Shown here: positions 24,301-35,989 of the stretch, one piece after another
Layout: every line of letters starts with the position of its first letter
Numbering within the stretch: position 1 is the first letter of the stretch
DNA from: Elephas maximus indicus
Taxonomy: Eukaryota; Chordata; Mammalia; Proboscidea; Elephantidae
NCBI RefSeq assembly: GCF_024166365.1
Contig: NC_064835.1
Coordinates: 56,028,607-56,092,606, forward strand
Length of the DNA: 64,000 nt
Direction of reading: 5' to 3'
Made by a program: the position numbers and the translations under genes
The notes under the pieces: generated by a model
What the model was told of the DNA's origin: nothing
Databases searched by the model: none
Seen by the model: the letters and a program-made list of their open reading frames with translations, nothing else

Positions 24301-25126
24301 CATTACCAAAAATGACGAAGAGAAACCCGATAACTGGGAGCTCCTAAAAATCAAACACCTATGCTCATCTAAAGACTTCACCAAAAGAGTAAAAAGACCA
24401 CCTACAGACTGGGAAAGAATTTTCAGCTATGACATCTCCGACCAGCACCTGATCTCTAAAATCTACATGATTCTGTCAAAACTCAACCACAAAAAGACAA
24501 ACAACCTAATCAAGAAGTGGGCAAAGGATATGAACACACATTTCACTAAAGAAGATATTCAGGCAGCCAACAGATACATGAGAAAATGCTCCCGATCATT
24601 AGCCATTAGAGAAATGCAAATTAAAACTACGATGAGATTCCGTCTCACACCAACTAGACTGGCATTAATCCAAAACACACAAAATAATAAATGTTGGAGA
24701 GGCTGCGGAGAGATTGGAACTCTCATAAACTGCTGGTGGGAATGTAAAATGGTACAACCACTTTGGAAATCCATCTGGCGTTATCTTAAACAGTTAGAAA
24801 TAGAACTACCATACAACCCAGAAATCCCACTCCTCGGAATATACCCTAGAGATATAAGAGCCTTCACACAAACAGATATATGCACACCCATGTTTATTGC
24901 AGCTCTGTTTACAATAGCAAAAAGCTGGAAGCAACCAAGGTGTCCGTCAACGGATGAATGGGTAGATAAATTGTGGTATATTCACACAATGGAATACTAT
25001 GCATCGATAAAGAACAGTGACGAATCTCTGAAACATTTCATAACATGGAGGAACCTGGAAGGCATTATGCTGAGCGAAATGAGTCAGAGGCAAAAGGACA
25101 AATATCGTACAAGACCACTATTATAA
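21316..25126 (+). pseudogene. L1 ORF2 (endonuclease and reverse transcriptase), three lesions
   Basis: ORF2 encodes the nicking endonuclease and reverse transcriptase that drive target-primed insertion. The ATG at 21316 opens an APE-type endonuclease (about residues 1-240; NVNGLNAP, CCLQETD, VGDFNTPL, FSDHKATK). The RT follows, with [24 protein letters not shown] and the catalytic FADD at 23414-23425, and then a C-terminal cysteine region near 24700. Three lesions break it: a one-base gain in an A run near 22372-22378, TAA at 22559-22561 and TAA at 22970-22972. All remaining segments are collinear, with a total near the usual 1,270 codons. Two substitutions also stand out: QETH is QETD beside the catalytic Glu, and the His of the CCHC-like motif is Asn (codon 24728-24730). 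The older copy keeps His in both places. Confidence 0.95.
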
Positions 25127-26132
25127 GATCTTGAGAAATAGAAAAAACTGAGAAGAGCACATACTTTTGTGGTTACGAAGGGGGGAGGGAGGGAGGGAGG
25201 GAGAGGGTTTTTTATTGATCAATCAGTAGATAAGAAATGTTTTGGGTGAAGGGAAAGACAACACTCAATACAAGGCAGGTCAGCCCAATTGGACTGGACT
25301 AAAAGCAAAGAAGTTTCCGGGATAAAATGAATGCTTCAAAGGTCAGCGGAGCAGGGGCGGGAGTCTGGGGAACAGGGTTTGAGGGGACTTCTAAGTCAAT
25401 TGGCAAAATAATACTATTATGAAAACATTCTGCATCCCACTTTGAATTGTGGCGTCTGGGGTCCTAAATGCTAACAAGCGGCCATCTAAGATGCATCAAT
25501 TGGTCTCAACACACCTGGAGCAAAGGAAAATGAAGAACACCAAGGTCACACGACAACTAAGAACCCAAGAGATAGAAAGGGCCACATGAACCAGAGACCT
25601 ACATCATCCTGAGACCAGAAGAACTAGTTGGTGCCTGGCCACAATCGATGACTGCCCTGTCAGGGAGCACAACAGAGAACTCCTGAGGGAGCAGGAGATC
25701 AGTGGGATGCAGACCCCAAATCCTCATAAAGAGACCATACTTATTGGTCTGACTGCTACTAGAGGAATCCCGGCGGCAATGCTCCCCAGACCTTCTGTTC
25801 GCACAGGACAGGAACCATCCCCGAAGACAACTCATCAGACATGAAAGGGACTGGTCAGCGGAGGGGAGAGAGATGCTGATGAAGAGTGAGCTAATTAAAT
25901 CAGGTGGACACTGGAGAGTGTGTTGGCAACTCTTGACTGGAGGGGGGATGGGAAGATAGAGAGAGAGGGAAGAGGGCAAAATTGGCACGAAATGAGAGAC
26001 TGAAAGGGCTGACTCAATAGGGGGAGAGCAAGTGGGAGAAGGGAGTAAGATGTATGTAAACTTACATGTGACAGACTGATTGGATTTGTAAATGTTCACT
26101 TGAAGCTTAATAAAAGTTAATTAAAAAAAAAA
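25127..26132 (+). other. L1 3' UTR, AATAAA and poly(A) tail
   Basis: About 1 kb of non-coding L1 sequence. A G-rich tract with repeated ggga units lies at about 25180-25206 and could form a G-quadruplex, as L1 3' UTRs often can. AATAAA lies at 26109-26114, and the A tail runs to 26132. Confidence 0.9.
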
Positions 26133-26147
26133 AAAAGAGTGACTGGG
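26133..26147. repeat. Target-site duplication of L1, right copy
   Basis: Identical to 18285-18299. Confidence 0.95.
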
Positions 26148-26730
26148 CAGAAAGGCAGGAAGGTTGTTGTCAGACAACAGGTGAGATATCAGGGTTAAGA
26201 TTTCAGAAGTGGAATGACAAGATCCATAGTATGTTAGCGGCCACAGATAGCTACAGTGGACAGGAAGTGAAGGTCTCTGAGACTGAGGAAGTCAAAGCAC
26301 TTGTAGGCTGGACTTCTGGGCAAGTATGTTGTCAACTATACTTACATCTTGTTTTGATCAAAATTATTCAGGATTATGGTAGGGTGATGGCACTAGGAGT
26401 GGAGGTATTTTCCATGCATTGGATGTCCAATCTCTCAGTGAAGGAGAAGGAGGGGCAGAGACTAATGTCACGGCAAAGAGTGGAAGAGAAGGCATAGTTG
26501 AATGTCATACAGCAATGGAGGAGTTCGAAAGGAGGTTAAACAATGGTTTGGAAGCAGCAATGTGGAGAAAGAAGAATGTAAAGACCCTACCCTTGGCTTG
26601 AGGCCTTTGGGAAAAGGGAGAGTGAACAGACACCACTTGAGAAGACAACAGGAAGGCAGAGTCTTGGGAAGTAGGTTGGGGTGCACAATGAGCATCAATT
26701 TAGGAGTTAGATAATTAACATCCACAGAAG
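26148..26730 (+). repeat. Ancient repeat, part 3, right of L1
   Basis: This resumes the purine-rich old repeat interrupted by the L1. Short ORFs on both strands here lack recognisable domains. Confidence 0.3.
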
Positions 26731-26879
26731 CTTCTGGTAGTTCAGAGCTATTTGGTCCTATGGTTTTGAGCAGTTAGGAAGATACTTCAAAGAAAGTATT
26801 GCAGAGGGAATAGTGCTTTCTTAGAATCTGTGGGTTGGGGAGGAGGAAAAATGCTCCTCATTTTTGTATGGTTTCCTGT

Positions 26880-27015
26880 ATTATCATTCAACTTTCAGAT
26901 GTTGTAAGCTCCATGAAAAAAGGTTCTTATTTATTATAGTATACATAGTGCCTAGCACAGTGCCTGGCACATAGTAGGTGCTCAGTGCTCAAGAATTGCA
27001 TTGAATAAATACAGT
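26880..27015 (+). repeat. L2-like LINE tail
   Basis: Words typical of the L2 3' end: gtaagctccatgaaaaaagg, gtgcctagcacagtgcctgg, cacatagtaggtgctcagtg and ttgaataaat. Confidence 0.7.
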
Positions 27016-27429
27016 CTTTTAACTGTGAATTAGAGAAAAAATAGGTGTGATTAATAAGCCAAAATCAGAGCTCATAGGCAACTCTACTATGCCAGGTGCA
27101 AAGTTTTTTCATGAGTTTTAAAGCCTTTCTTTTCTGGCCATATTGTAGTTGACAAAAATTCCTTGAAATGTTTAGAGAGTTAAATGTGTCTTCTACATAA
27201 ATTAAATGAGATCAGTGGAAACAGCACTGTGATTCATTAAGTCAGATAATTCAGCATTCTACATTCCATAACTTGAGAGAGACGGTGCTTATGTGTCTCT
27301 GCTGTTGGGAAGGTTGTTTAAAGTTGTATATGCAGATATTCTGAATCTACCATTAGATTTTAAGTAATAGAATAGGACTTAGGTTGACATCTTCCCCTCT
27401 ACCTCCCCACTATTCCTAAAAAAAAAAAA

Positions 27430-27596
27430 AAAGAGAGAAAAACTGTTGCCATCAAGTCAATTCCGACTGATAGCAATCCCATAGGTCAGAATAGAACTGT
27501 CCTATAGGGTTTCCAAGGAGTGGATGATGGATTCAAATGACAGACCTTTTGGTTAGCAGCCAACCTCTTAACCACTTTGCCACCACGACTCCAGCA
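27430..27596 (-). mobile_element. AfroSINE, short form
   Basis: Complement of gttgccatcaagtcaattcc at the tail and of ccttttggttagcagccaac in the tRNA-like part. An A-rich stretch precedes it on plus (complement of a T tail). Confidence 0.88.
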
Positions 27597-28662
27597 ATCT
27601 ATTAATAAGCATTTATGGAAAACCTATTCTTTACTATTTACAACAGGAGGCAATGCAGGAAAAAAAAAAAAAAAGGAACACAAAATTCCTGCCTTTGAAA
27701 GGTTACAATATTGTTGGAGGAAACAAGATTCAGACCTTGGAAACATTTAGCAGATGGTGTATAATTAAATACTCAATTGACTCAGGTAGTATTTTAGGAA
27801 TCCAGTGGAAGAAGACAGAGATCCTTGAGGAGAAGACTTAAAGAATTGGTAGAATTTGGACATACACAGAGGTAGGAACAGAGGGTTGTTTCCACTGATA
27901 TTCTCAAAGTCCATAGTTCATAGTTTCATCTCATTTCCTGGCTATCCAGGAACTAGATACTTTTCCATTTTCTAGGAAAAGACCTTTTTTAAGAATTGTT
28001 TTTTTCATCACATGGGTGGGGATAGAAAAATAGTCACAGTTTGAAAAAGCAAGAAAGCAAGAAAGCCAGCCAGGTGGAAAAAATCACCTTTTTTGTTGAT
28101 TGGAAGGAAGAGTTGGCCCTGTTTCTCTTGTCTGTGGCCATTTACTTCTGGCCTAGAGTTGGCATTTAATTTGAATTTTTATTAACACGTGAAATCTAAT
28201 GTAGAAACCTTATTCTCTCAATTCAGAGTGTTTAATTAAAAAATCTTGCAAGTTGAATAAGTGGCTTTGCTGACTATGACAAGGTTTTTTTCCAGCAAGT
28301 TAAAAGCCAAGGTTATTTGTGGTAGTAATGGCTGGGGAAAAGAACAAATGTGCCTATGTATGTCCAGAGAAGCAATGTCCATGATACATGAACATGAAAC
28401 ATGGTAAGTTGAGAATAGTCAAAAAATTATGCACAGCAAATTTGTGGGAGGGTGTTTGAACAATGGCGTACCAAACCTGAAGAAGAGGATGTGTGAGGGT
28501 ATATAAACAAGTTCAATGATGCATGCACAGGGATGTTCAGCACAGCATTGCATGCAACACAAATCAATAGGCAATATGTTCTTGAATGTATAGAACAGCC
28601 ATAAGATAGAACAGTATATATCACTCCAAGTTATCTAGTCTTAAATTTATTTAGAGATGTTG
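27597..28662. other. Unassigned DNA
   Basis: A purine run lies at about 27659-27674. Part of 28380-28620 may be a very old L1 3' piece (gggatgttcagcacagcatt), but that is uncertain. Nothing coding is seen. Confidence 0.4.
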
Positions 28663-28769
28663 GTGCTCATTTCGGCGGCACATATACTAAAATTGAACCA
28701 TACAGAGAAGATTAGCATGGCCCCTGCTCAAGGATGACATGCTAATTCGTGAAGCGTTCCATATTTTTT
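28663..28769 (+). pseudogene. RNU6: U6 snRNA retrocopy
   Basis: It starts exactly at the U6 first base (gtgctc) and runs 107 bases to the terminal T run. The conserved central part, acagagaagattagcatggc, is intact. Several differences from canonical U6 (ttcggcggcac, attgaaccatac, tgacatgctaattc) and no convincing TATA box or PSE upstream argue against a working gene. An L1 3' UTR follows within a few bases in the same orientation, which fits a U6-L1 chimeric retrocopy. Confidence 0.85.
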
Positions 28770-28772
28770 TAA

Positions 28773-29388
28773 TACAACCAAATGCTTCAAAGGCCAGAAT
28801 AGCAGGGACGGTGGTTTGGGGACCATGGTTTCAGGGGGCATCTAGGTCAATCGGCATAATAAAATGTATTAATAAAACGTTCTGCATCCCATTTTGGTGA
28901 ATGGCTTCTGGGGTCTTAAATGCTAGCAAGCGGCCATCTAAATGCATCAGTTTGTCTCAACCCACGTGCAGCAAAGGAGAATGAAGAACACCAAAGACAT
29001 AAGGTAAAGACGAGCCCAAGAGACAGAAAGGGCCACATAAACCACAGACTACATCAGCCTGAGACCAGGAGAACTAGATGGTGTCCAGCTTCCAACGATG
29101 ACTGCCCTGACAGAGAATACAACAGAGAATCCCTGATGGAGCAGGAGAACAGTGGGATTCAGATCCAAAATTCTTGTAAAAAAGACCAGACTGAATCGTC
29201 TGACTAAGACTAGAGGGACCCCAGAGGTCATGGTACCCGGACCTTTGTTGCCAAAGACTGGAACCATTCCTGGAGCCAAATCTTCAGACAGGGATTGGAC
29301 TGGACTATAAGACAGGGAATGATACTGGTGAGGAGCGAGCTTCTTGGTTCACATAGACGCATAAGATTACGTGGGCAACTCCTAAAGA
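28773..29388 (+). mobile_element. L1 3' UTR fragment joined to U6
   Basis: It matches the 3' UTRs of both full-length L1s from about aaatgcttcaaaggccag onward (compare 25330 and 50680), and is closer to the older copy. It stops at about 29388 before the L1 poly(A) end, without a recognisable tail. Confidence 0.8.
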
Positions 29389-32300
29389 GACAGCACACTC
29401 CTCCTCTCCACCCTGTATTTCTTTTGTCCATTCAGCCAGCTCCTGTCCCCCTCTGCCTTTTCATCTCGCTTCCAGACAGGAATTGCCATTAGGAATACAT
29501 AGCGTATCTTTTCAATATTATTTTCCACATGAAAGCAGGTATGTATTTCACCATTCAGTCAGGCTGCTTCTTTAAGAAAATATCTATTACCCTGATCAAC
29601 ACAAGACTCCTGGGGTGTCCGAAGACACAGACAGGGCAGCAATCTTAAGGACCTAGTTGGGTGGACCCAGTGTTTCCAAAGTTCTTGTATACAAACCAGG
29701 TGTTTCTCTTTCCATTTCTTCAGAATGAACATTCTCAGTTCCTTTAATAGTTTCTCTCATGTCATTGTCGAGGAATCTCGTCAACCTCAGAACATAGTCA
29801 AGATTGTCAATGTTCCTCTTAAATCTTGTACCAGAACTGACTAGTTACTCCATTTGCAGCCAGCTGAGCCCACTGACGTGAGGAGTGCCCTTATTAGTAT
29901 TACTTACCTAACTCTTAACATATTTACCATATGTTGCTTTCCCTCCTAGTCAATTGTAAGCCCCTAGAGGAGGACTGTAGTATTATTATTTGCTCAGCAC
30001 AAAAAGTGTTTCTCACATATTGCTTAATGCACTCACATTAAGCAAATGAATGAAAATGCTTACAGAAACCAAGCAGCCCATTTATGTTTCCAATTTTTTT
30101 TTCAACTGCAATGTTTCTCCTCCTGAATCAGAAATTGGCCCACACACCTCATGAAAACATTTATATTCTGCACATCTTCTAGGAAAAGCTCAAAATGTGG
30201 CTCAAAACTGCAAAACCATTGATGTCATCGGTGGCCTCATGCATGCAATTAGATGCCTCAAAAAGCAGGTCAGCTCTGAGAACTAACTCAGGAAAGGCCA
30301 ACCAGATTTTGATGAGTGAGAGAGTGCTGCCAAGTAGCCTAGGAGAAAGCTTTGGAGATGAATCAAAGGAAAGTTGAAGCAAAGAGAGAAGGAAGGTGAC
30401 AAAGAGCTCAGGCGGGTAGGTGGTGGCATTTGGGTAACTGCAGAAACCAGGGCACTGTTCCACCCAGTGTGATACTGACCAGACTAAGGGCCTTGCCCCT
30501 GCTCAGAAATGCTCTAAGAGAACAAAGGGGGAAGGAATACAGGAGCCAATATAATTGTGTTAAATTCTTGCACTGCATCCACGGTTATTCAAGGAATAAA
30601 AGCTTAGTTTATTAATTCTGATCCTAAATTCCATTCCAAATCCAGGACAATTGTCTTTTAATTTCCACTGCTCATTTGATATGTGAAAAAGTCCATTTCC
30701 ATCTGGACTTCAGTGACCTACCCTGGAAAATGGGGCACTTTGACTTACCAAATTTCTGCTTCTAAAGACACATGGGGAAAATTGGAATTTTAAAAAAGAA
30801 AGCTTCATCAGAGACAATCTGGCATTGAAATTGATCACCTAGGTGATGATTCAAGCCATTGAAATCCTTACCATTCTGCATGCAATTCTCTTCCAGTTCC
30901 CTCTGAAAGGAAAGCAGCCAGCTAAAGCAGCCGCTGGAACTCTCTCAGCTCTCAATGACTGCAGAGTGAAATATAGCCGTCAACACAGAAAATGTCCTTC
31001 TGGTGCCCCAATAAAGAGTTTTCAGTTTCAGCCCCAGGCAATTCAGTGGAGCCCTAGTTACCCCGAACCACCACAACCATCATTGCCTCCTTGGGCAACC
31101 AGAATGATCTATGGAGGTGAGCAGCCATTCCAAACTTTAATTAAGCACATAAAGAATCATCATTTTTTTAAAGGGCACCAAGTCAGAAAGATGAGAGCTG
31201 AACTCCCATAGAAGACTTATTACCTCTTCAGTGTTTCTTCTCATCGTCTTATTTTTCTTCAACATGAGCTGAGGGGCTAGGTCAATCAACTGCACACACA
31301 GGTGAGCTCTACCCAGCCAAAGCCCAGGGGTCTGCAAATTTCCTCCTCCACCCTGTTGCTAACTACTTGCACTCTTCTCTCTTTCTCTTTCTCTCTGTCT
31401 TTGCAATGCAATGTCTTGGCTGCTATGGCAATAGGAACCATAGCAATGCCCAAGTAGATAGTTCTCTTTTTGAATAAGTGTGTAAGAAATAAAACTAAAT
31501 ACAGGTGACGCATGAGGCAGATCTTCCCTAGTGTCCAAGTCACTGCTTTGGGAGGAAACTATTCACAAATAATGTACCCAGACCACTTGACAAATTAGTG
31601 AATCTTTATATGTAATTACTTTCTTGCAAGAAAGGTGGAAATTGAAGGTAAAAGAGTAGGGGGCAAGTAGTCACACGTCTGAGTGAAGGGGAACTTATTG
31701 AATCTAGGACACAGGTGTTGATACCATGTAACGGGAAATGCTCTCCTAAACCTATGGTTCCAGAGAAGAGACAAAAGATAGGGAGAAAAGGAGAACATGG
31801 ATACCTGGCAATTTTGGAGTCCAAATACCAAACAGGTAACATATTATCAGTTATACCTCAGCAGGATAGACCCAGGCCTGAGGCAGAAAGCAAGAAAGTG
31901 CTTTGTGTTTAAGAAGATGACGGGTATCCTGGATACTTCATGTCTGTATTTTTTTCTGGATATTACTCTGAGACCTACATATACATAATACAGACAACCT
32001 ACTGTAACAGTCACATTTGTTATGATGCCTGTAATTTATTTTAAAATATTTCAGCAGAAACATTGTGACATAATGCACATGATCGTTTATTCTGAGATTT
32101 AACTCTCTGGGATGCTGTTGCTGTAATCAAGAATTCATAGTACAAGGGTGGTTAACTGGTATATCAAAAAGGACCACAATCCAGGGGCAGTTACTCTAAG
32201 TGCTTCTGCTCTCTGAACTTTGATCACTAACCAAGTCTGTACTAATTAGCACACTAAATGTCAGGGATTTTATAGTGAAAAATGGTGACTTGTTGACCAG

Positions 32301-32730
32301 CCTGATAAATGTTAAAAATGGCTCTCATTGTCTTGATTTTTAAATAAGTCAGCATCTGGCTCAAGGCCTGGACTAAGGGGAGGCAAGCGAAGTGCCTAGG
32401 ACCCAGAATTCAAGGAGGCCCTCACAGTGAGGGTCATGCAAATGTGTGGTAAGCACCTGAGAGTGAGTGCCCCCTAAGGATGCCTAGCTGACTCACCATA
32501 GACCCATCCTCTTCTGGTCATTTGTTTAGGCAGCTTTCAGATTACCTGATGCTGCCCGTAAGGCACCAAATCCTACCTCTATAACCTGTGTCTGCTGCAA
32601 TTGAACATTTCATGTAATGTGGGTTCAGAGCATCGAAAGAACACAGTGTTGGATCCTCATCGAGCTTGGAGGACAGATTGTATGAGCTGTTTTGTGCCTG
32701 CTTGAGTGCATGTTTGTTTAATACATATAT
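29389..32730. other. Unique DNA, no gene recognised
   Basis: The longest stretch without a recognisable repeat apart from an L2-like scrap at about 29935-30050. The 122-codon ORF at 30843-31211 has no recognisable domain, and no splice-bounded exon could be supported. The DNA just before the next element reads tttaatacatatatatgtg. Confidence 0.45.
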
Positions 32731-32741
32731 ATGTGTTGCCA
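32731..32741. repeat. BovB target-site duplication, left copy
   Basis: atgtgttgcca, repeated at 35979-35989. Confidence 0.8.
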
Positions 32742-35700
32742 CCCCCATGTTTCTCTCACTTTGTCATACTGTGGGGGCTTGTGTGTTGCTGTGATGCTGG
32801 AAGCTATGCCACCAGTATTCAGATACCAGCAGGGTCACCCATGGAGGACAGGTTTCAGCTGAGCTTCCAGACTAAGACAGACGAGGAAGAAAGATCCGGC
32901 AGTCTACTTCTGAAAAGCATTAGCCAGTGAAAACCTTATGAATAGCAGTAGAACACTGTCTGATATAGTGCTGGAAGATGAGCCCCCCAGGTTGGAAGGC
33001 ACTCAAAAGATGACTGGGGAAGACCTGCCTCCTCAAAGTAGAGTCGACCTCAATGACGTGGATGCAGTAAAGCTTTTGGGACCTTCATTTGTTGATGTGG
33101 TATGACTCAAAATGAGAAGAAACAGCTGCGAACATCCATTAATAACCAGAACCTGGAATGTACAAAGTATGAATCTACGAAAATTGGAAATCATCAAAAA
33201 TGAAATGGAACACATAAACACCAATATCATAAGCATTAGTGAGCTGAAATGAACTGGTATTGGCCATTTTGAATCAGACAATCATATAGTCTACTATGCT
33301 GGGAATGACAACTGGAAGAGGAATAGTGTTGTATTCATCATCAAAAAGAATGTTTCAAGATCTATCCTGAAGTACAACGCTGTCAGTGACAGGATAATAT
33401 CCATATGCCTACAAGGAAGACCAGTTAATACGACTATTATTCAAATTTATGCACCAACCACTAGGGCCAAAGATGAAGAAATAGAAGATTTTTATCAGCT
33501 GCTGCAGTCTGAAATTGATCGAACATGCAGTCAAGATGCGTTGATAATTACTGGTGATTGGAATGTGAAAGTTGGAAATAAAGAAGAAGGATCAGTAGTT
33601 GGAAAATATGGCCTTGGTGGTAGCAACAATGCTGGACATTGAATGAAAGAATTTTGCAAGACCAAGGACTTCTTCATTGCAAATACCTTCTTTCACCAAC
33701 ATAAACGGCGACTATACACATGGACCTGGCCAGAAGAAACACACAGAAATCAAATTGACTACATCTGTGGAAAGAGACGATGGAAAAGCTCAATATCATC
33801 AGTCAGAACGAGGCCAGGGGCTGACTGTGGAACAGACCATCAATTGCTCATATGCAAGTTCAAGCTGAAACTGAAGAAAATCAGAGCAAGTCCACGAGAG
33901 ACAAAATATGACCTTGAGTATATTCCATCTGAATTTAGAGACAATCTGAAGAATAGATTTGACGCACTAAATGCTAGTGACCAAAGGCCAGATGAGTTGT
34001 GGAATGACATCAAGGACATCATACATGAAGAAAGCAAGAGGCCACTGAAAAGACAGGAAAGAAAGAAAACACCAAGATGGATGTTAGAGGAGTCTCTGAA
34101 ACTTGCTTTTGAGCGTCAAGCCACTAAAGCAAAAGGAAGAATTGATGAAGTAAAAGAACTGAACAGAAGATTTCAAAGGGCGTCTTGAGAAGACAAAGTC
34201 AAGTATTATAATGACATGTCCAAAGAACTGGAGATGGAAAACCAAAAGGGAAAACACACTCGGTGTTTTTCAAGCTGAAAGAGCTGAAAAAAAAAAAAAA
34301 ATTAAGCCTCAACTTGCAATAATGAAGGATTCTGTGGGGAAAATATTAAACGATGCAGTAAGCATCAAAAGAAGATGAAAGGAATACACAGAGTCATTGT
34401 ACCAAAAAGAATTAGTCTCTGTTCAACCATTTCAAGAGGTGGCATATGATCAGTAACTGATGGTACTGAAGCAAGAAGTCCAAGCTGCTCTGAAGGCATT
34501 GGCGAAAAACAAAGCTCCAGTAATTGATGGAATATCAATTGAGATGTTTCAACAAACAGATGCCTCGCTGGAGGTGCTCAGTCATCTATGCCAAGAAATA
34601 TGGAAAACAGCTTCCTGGCCAACCTACTGGAAGAAATCCATATTTATGCCTATTCCCAAGAAACATGATCCAACCGAATGTGGAAATTATAGAACAATAT
34701 CATTAATATCACACACAAGCAAAATTTTGCTGAAGATCATTCAAAAACTGCTGCAGCAGTATATCGACAAGGAACTGCCAGAAATTCAGACCAGTTTCAG
34801 AAGAGAATGTGAAGCCAGGGATATCATTGCTGATGTCAGGTGGATCCTGGCTGGAAGCAGAAAACACCAGAAGGATGTTTACCCGTGTTTTATTGACTAT
34901 GCAAAGGCATTCGACTGTGTGGATCATAACAAATTATGGATAACATTGCAAAGAATGGGAATTCCAGAACACTTAATTGTGCTCAGGAGGAACCTTTACA
35001 TAGATCAAGAGGCAGTTGTTCGGACAGAACAAGGGGATACTGATTGGTTTAAAGTCAGGAAAGGTGTGGATCAGGATTGTATTCTTTCACCATACCTATT
35101 CAATCTGTATGCTGAGCAAATAATATGAGAAGCTGGAATATATGAAGAAGAACGGGGCATCAGGATTGGAGGAAGACTCATTAACAACCTGCATTATGCA
35201 GATGACACAACCTTGCTTGCTGAAAGTGAAGGGGACTTGAGGCATTTACTAATGAAGATCAAAGACCACAGCCTTCAGTATGGATTGCACCTCAACATAA
35301 AGAAAACAAAAATCCTCACAACTGGACCAATGAACAAAATCATGATAAATGGAGAAAAGATTGAAGTTGTCAAGGATTTCATTTCACTTGGATCCACAAT
35401 CAACAGCCATGGAAGCAGCAGTTAAGAAATCCAAAGATGCATTGCATTGGGTAAATCTGCTGCAAAGGACCTCTTCAAAGTGTTGAAGGGCAAAGATGTC
35501 ACCCTGAAGACTAAGGCACGCCTGACCCAAGCCATAGTATTTTCAATCACATCATATGCATGTGAAAGCTGGACAATGAATAAGGAAGACCGAAGAAGAG
35601 TTGACGCCTTTGAATCGTGGTGTTGTCGAAGAATTTTGAATATACCATGGACTGCCACGAGAACAAACAAATCTGTCTTGGAAGAAGTGGGGCCAGAATG

Positions 35701-35978
35701 TTCCTTAGAGGCAAGGATGGCGAGACTGCATCTTACATACTTTGGACATGTTGTCAGCAGGGATCAGTCCCTGGAGAAGGACATCATGCTTGGCAGAGTA
35801 CAGGGTCAGCGGAAAAGGGGAAGACCCTCAATGAGGTGGATTGACACAGTGGCTGCAACAATGAGCTCAAGCATAACAATGATTGTAAGGATGGCGCGGG
35901 ACCAGGCAGTGTTTCCTTCTGTTGTGCATAGGGTTGCTATGAGTCGGAACCGACTCAACAGCACCTAACAACAACAAC
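32742..35978 (+). mobile_element. End-to-end BovB (RTE-clade) LINE
   Basis: A 3.2-kb element, the usual full BovB length, between 11-bp duplications. It has a 5' leader of about 370 bp, one long broken ORF (endonuclease plus reverse transcriptase) and a very short 3' end finishing in (ACA) repeats instead of poly(A). The last 40-50 bases, with gagtcggaaccgactcaaca, are also the tail of the AfroSINEs. BovB is known to have spread horizontally among vertebrates and to be present in Afrotheria. Confidence 0.93.
33112..35968 (+). pseudogene. BovB ORF (endonuclease-reverse transcriptase), broken
   Basis: From the ATG at 33112 the product reads as an APE-type endonuclease (TRTWNVQSMN, IIQIYAPT, ITGDWNVKVGN, and GTDHQLLICKF for the terminal Asp-His), then a linker, then an RT with LKALAKNKAPVIDG, FIDYAKAFDCVDH and catalytic YADD at 35195-35206. 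An RTE-type C terminus (MARLHLTYFGHVVSRD, WIDTVAAT) follows, to TAA at 35966-35968. Stops fall at about 33250, 33640, 34186, 34376, 34455, 35126 and 35422. A frame change between 34188 and 34455 most likely sits in the A15 run at 34287-34301. Several stops look like TGG-to-TGA or CGA-to-TGA changes, as expected from CpG decay. The copy is inactive. Confidence 0.92.
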
Positions 35979-35989
35979 ATGTGTTGCCA
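35979..35989. repeat. BovB target-site duplication, right copy
   Basis: atgtgttgcca, equal to 32731-32741. The next SINE begins at the following base. Confidence 0.8.

Larger units (their letters stand above)
18300..26132 (+). mobile_element. Full-length young L1 LINE
   Basis: A 7.8-kb element bounded by a perfect 15-bp target-site duplication. In order: a YY1-like start motif, a GC-rich 5' UTR of 209-bp monomers (about 18.5-19.5 kb), ORF1 (19823-20881), a 434-bp spacer, ORF2 (21316-25126, broken), a 3' UTR with a G-tract, an AATAAA signal and a poly(A) tail of about 10 bases. ORF1 is intact, CpGs survive in the 5' UTR and the duplication is unmutated, so insertion is recent in evolutionary terms. 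ORF2 carries one frameshift and two stops, so the copy is not autonomous now. Confidence 0.97.

Noticed and set aside
21316-25126. ORF2 of the young L1 as several separate genes
   Set aside because: The pieces are collinear parts of one ORF2 separated by one frameshift and two stop codons.
28663-28769. Functional U6 snRNA gene
   Set aside because: Several substitutions and no convincing TATA box or PSE upstream; the L1 fusion on the right fits a retrocopy better.
30843-31211. 122-codon plus-strand ORF in a repeat-poor stretch, considered as a host exon or small gene
   Set aside because: No recognisable domain, no supporting promoter or splice context, and the length is within chance for this composition.
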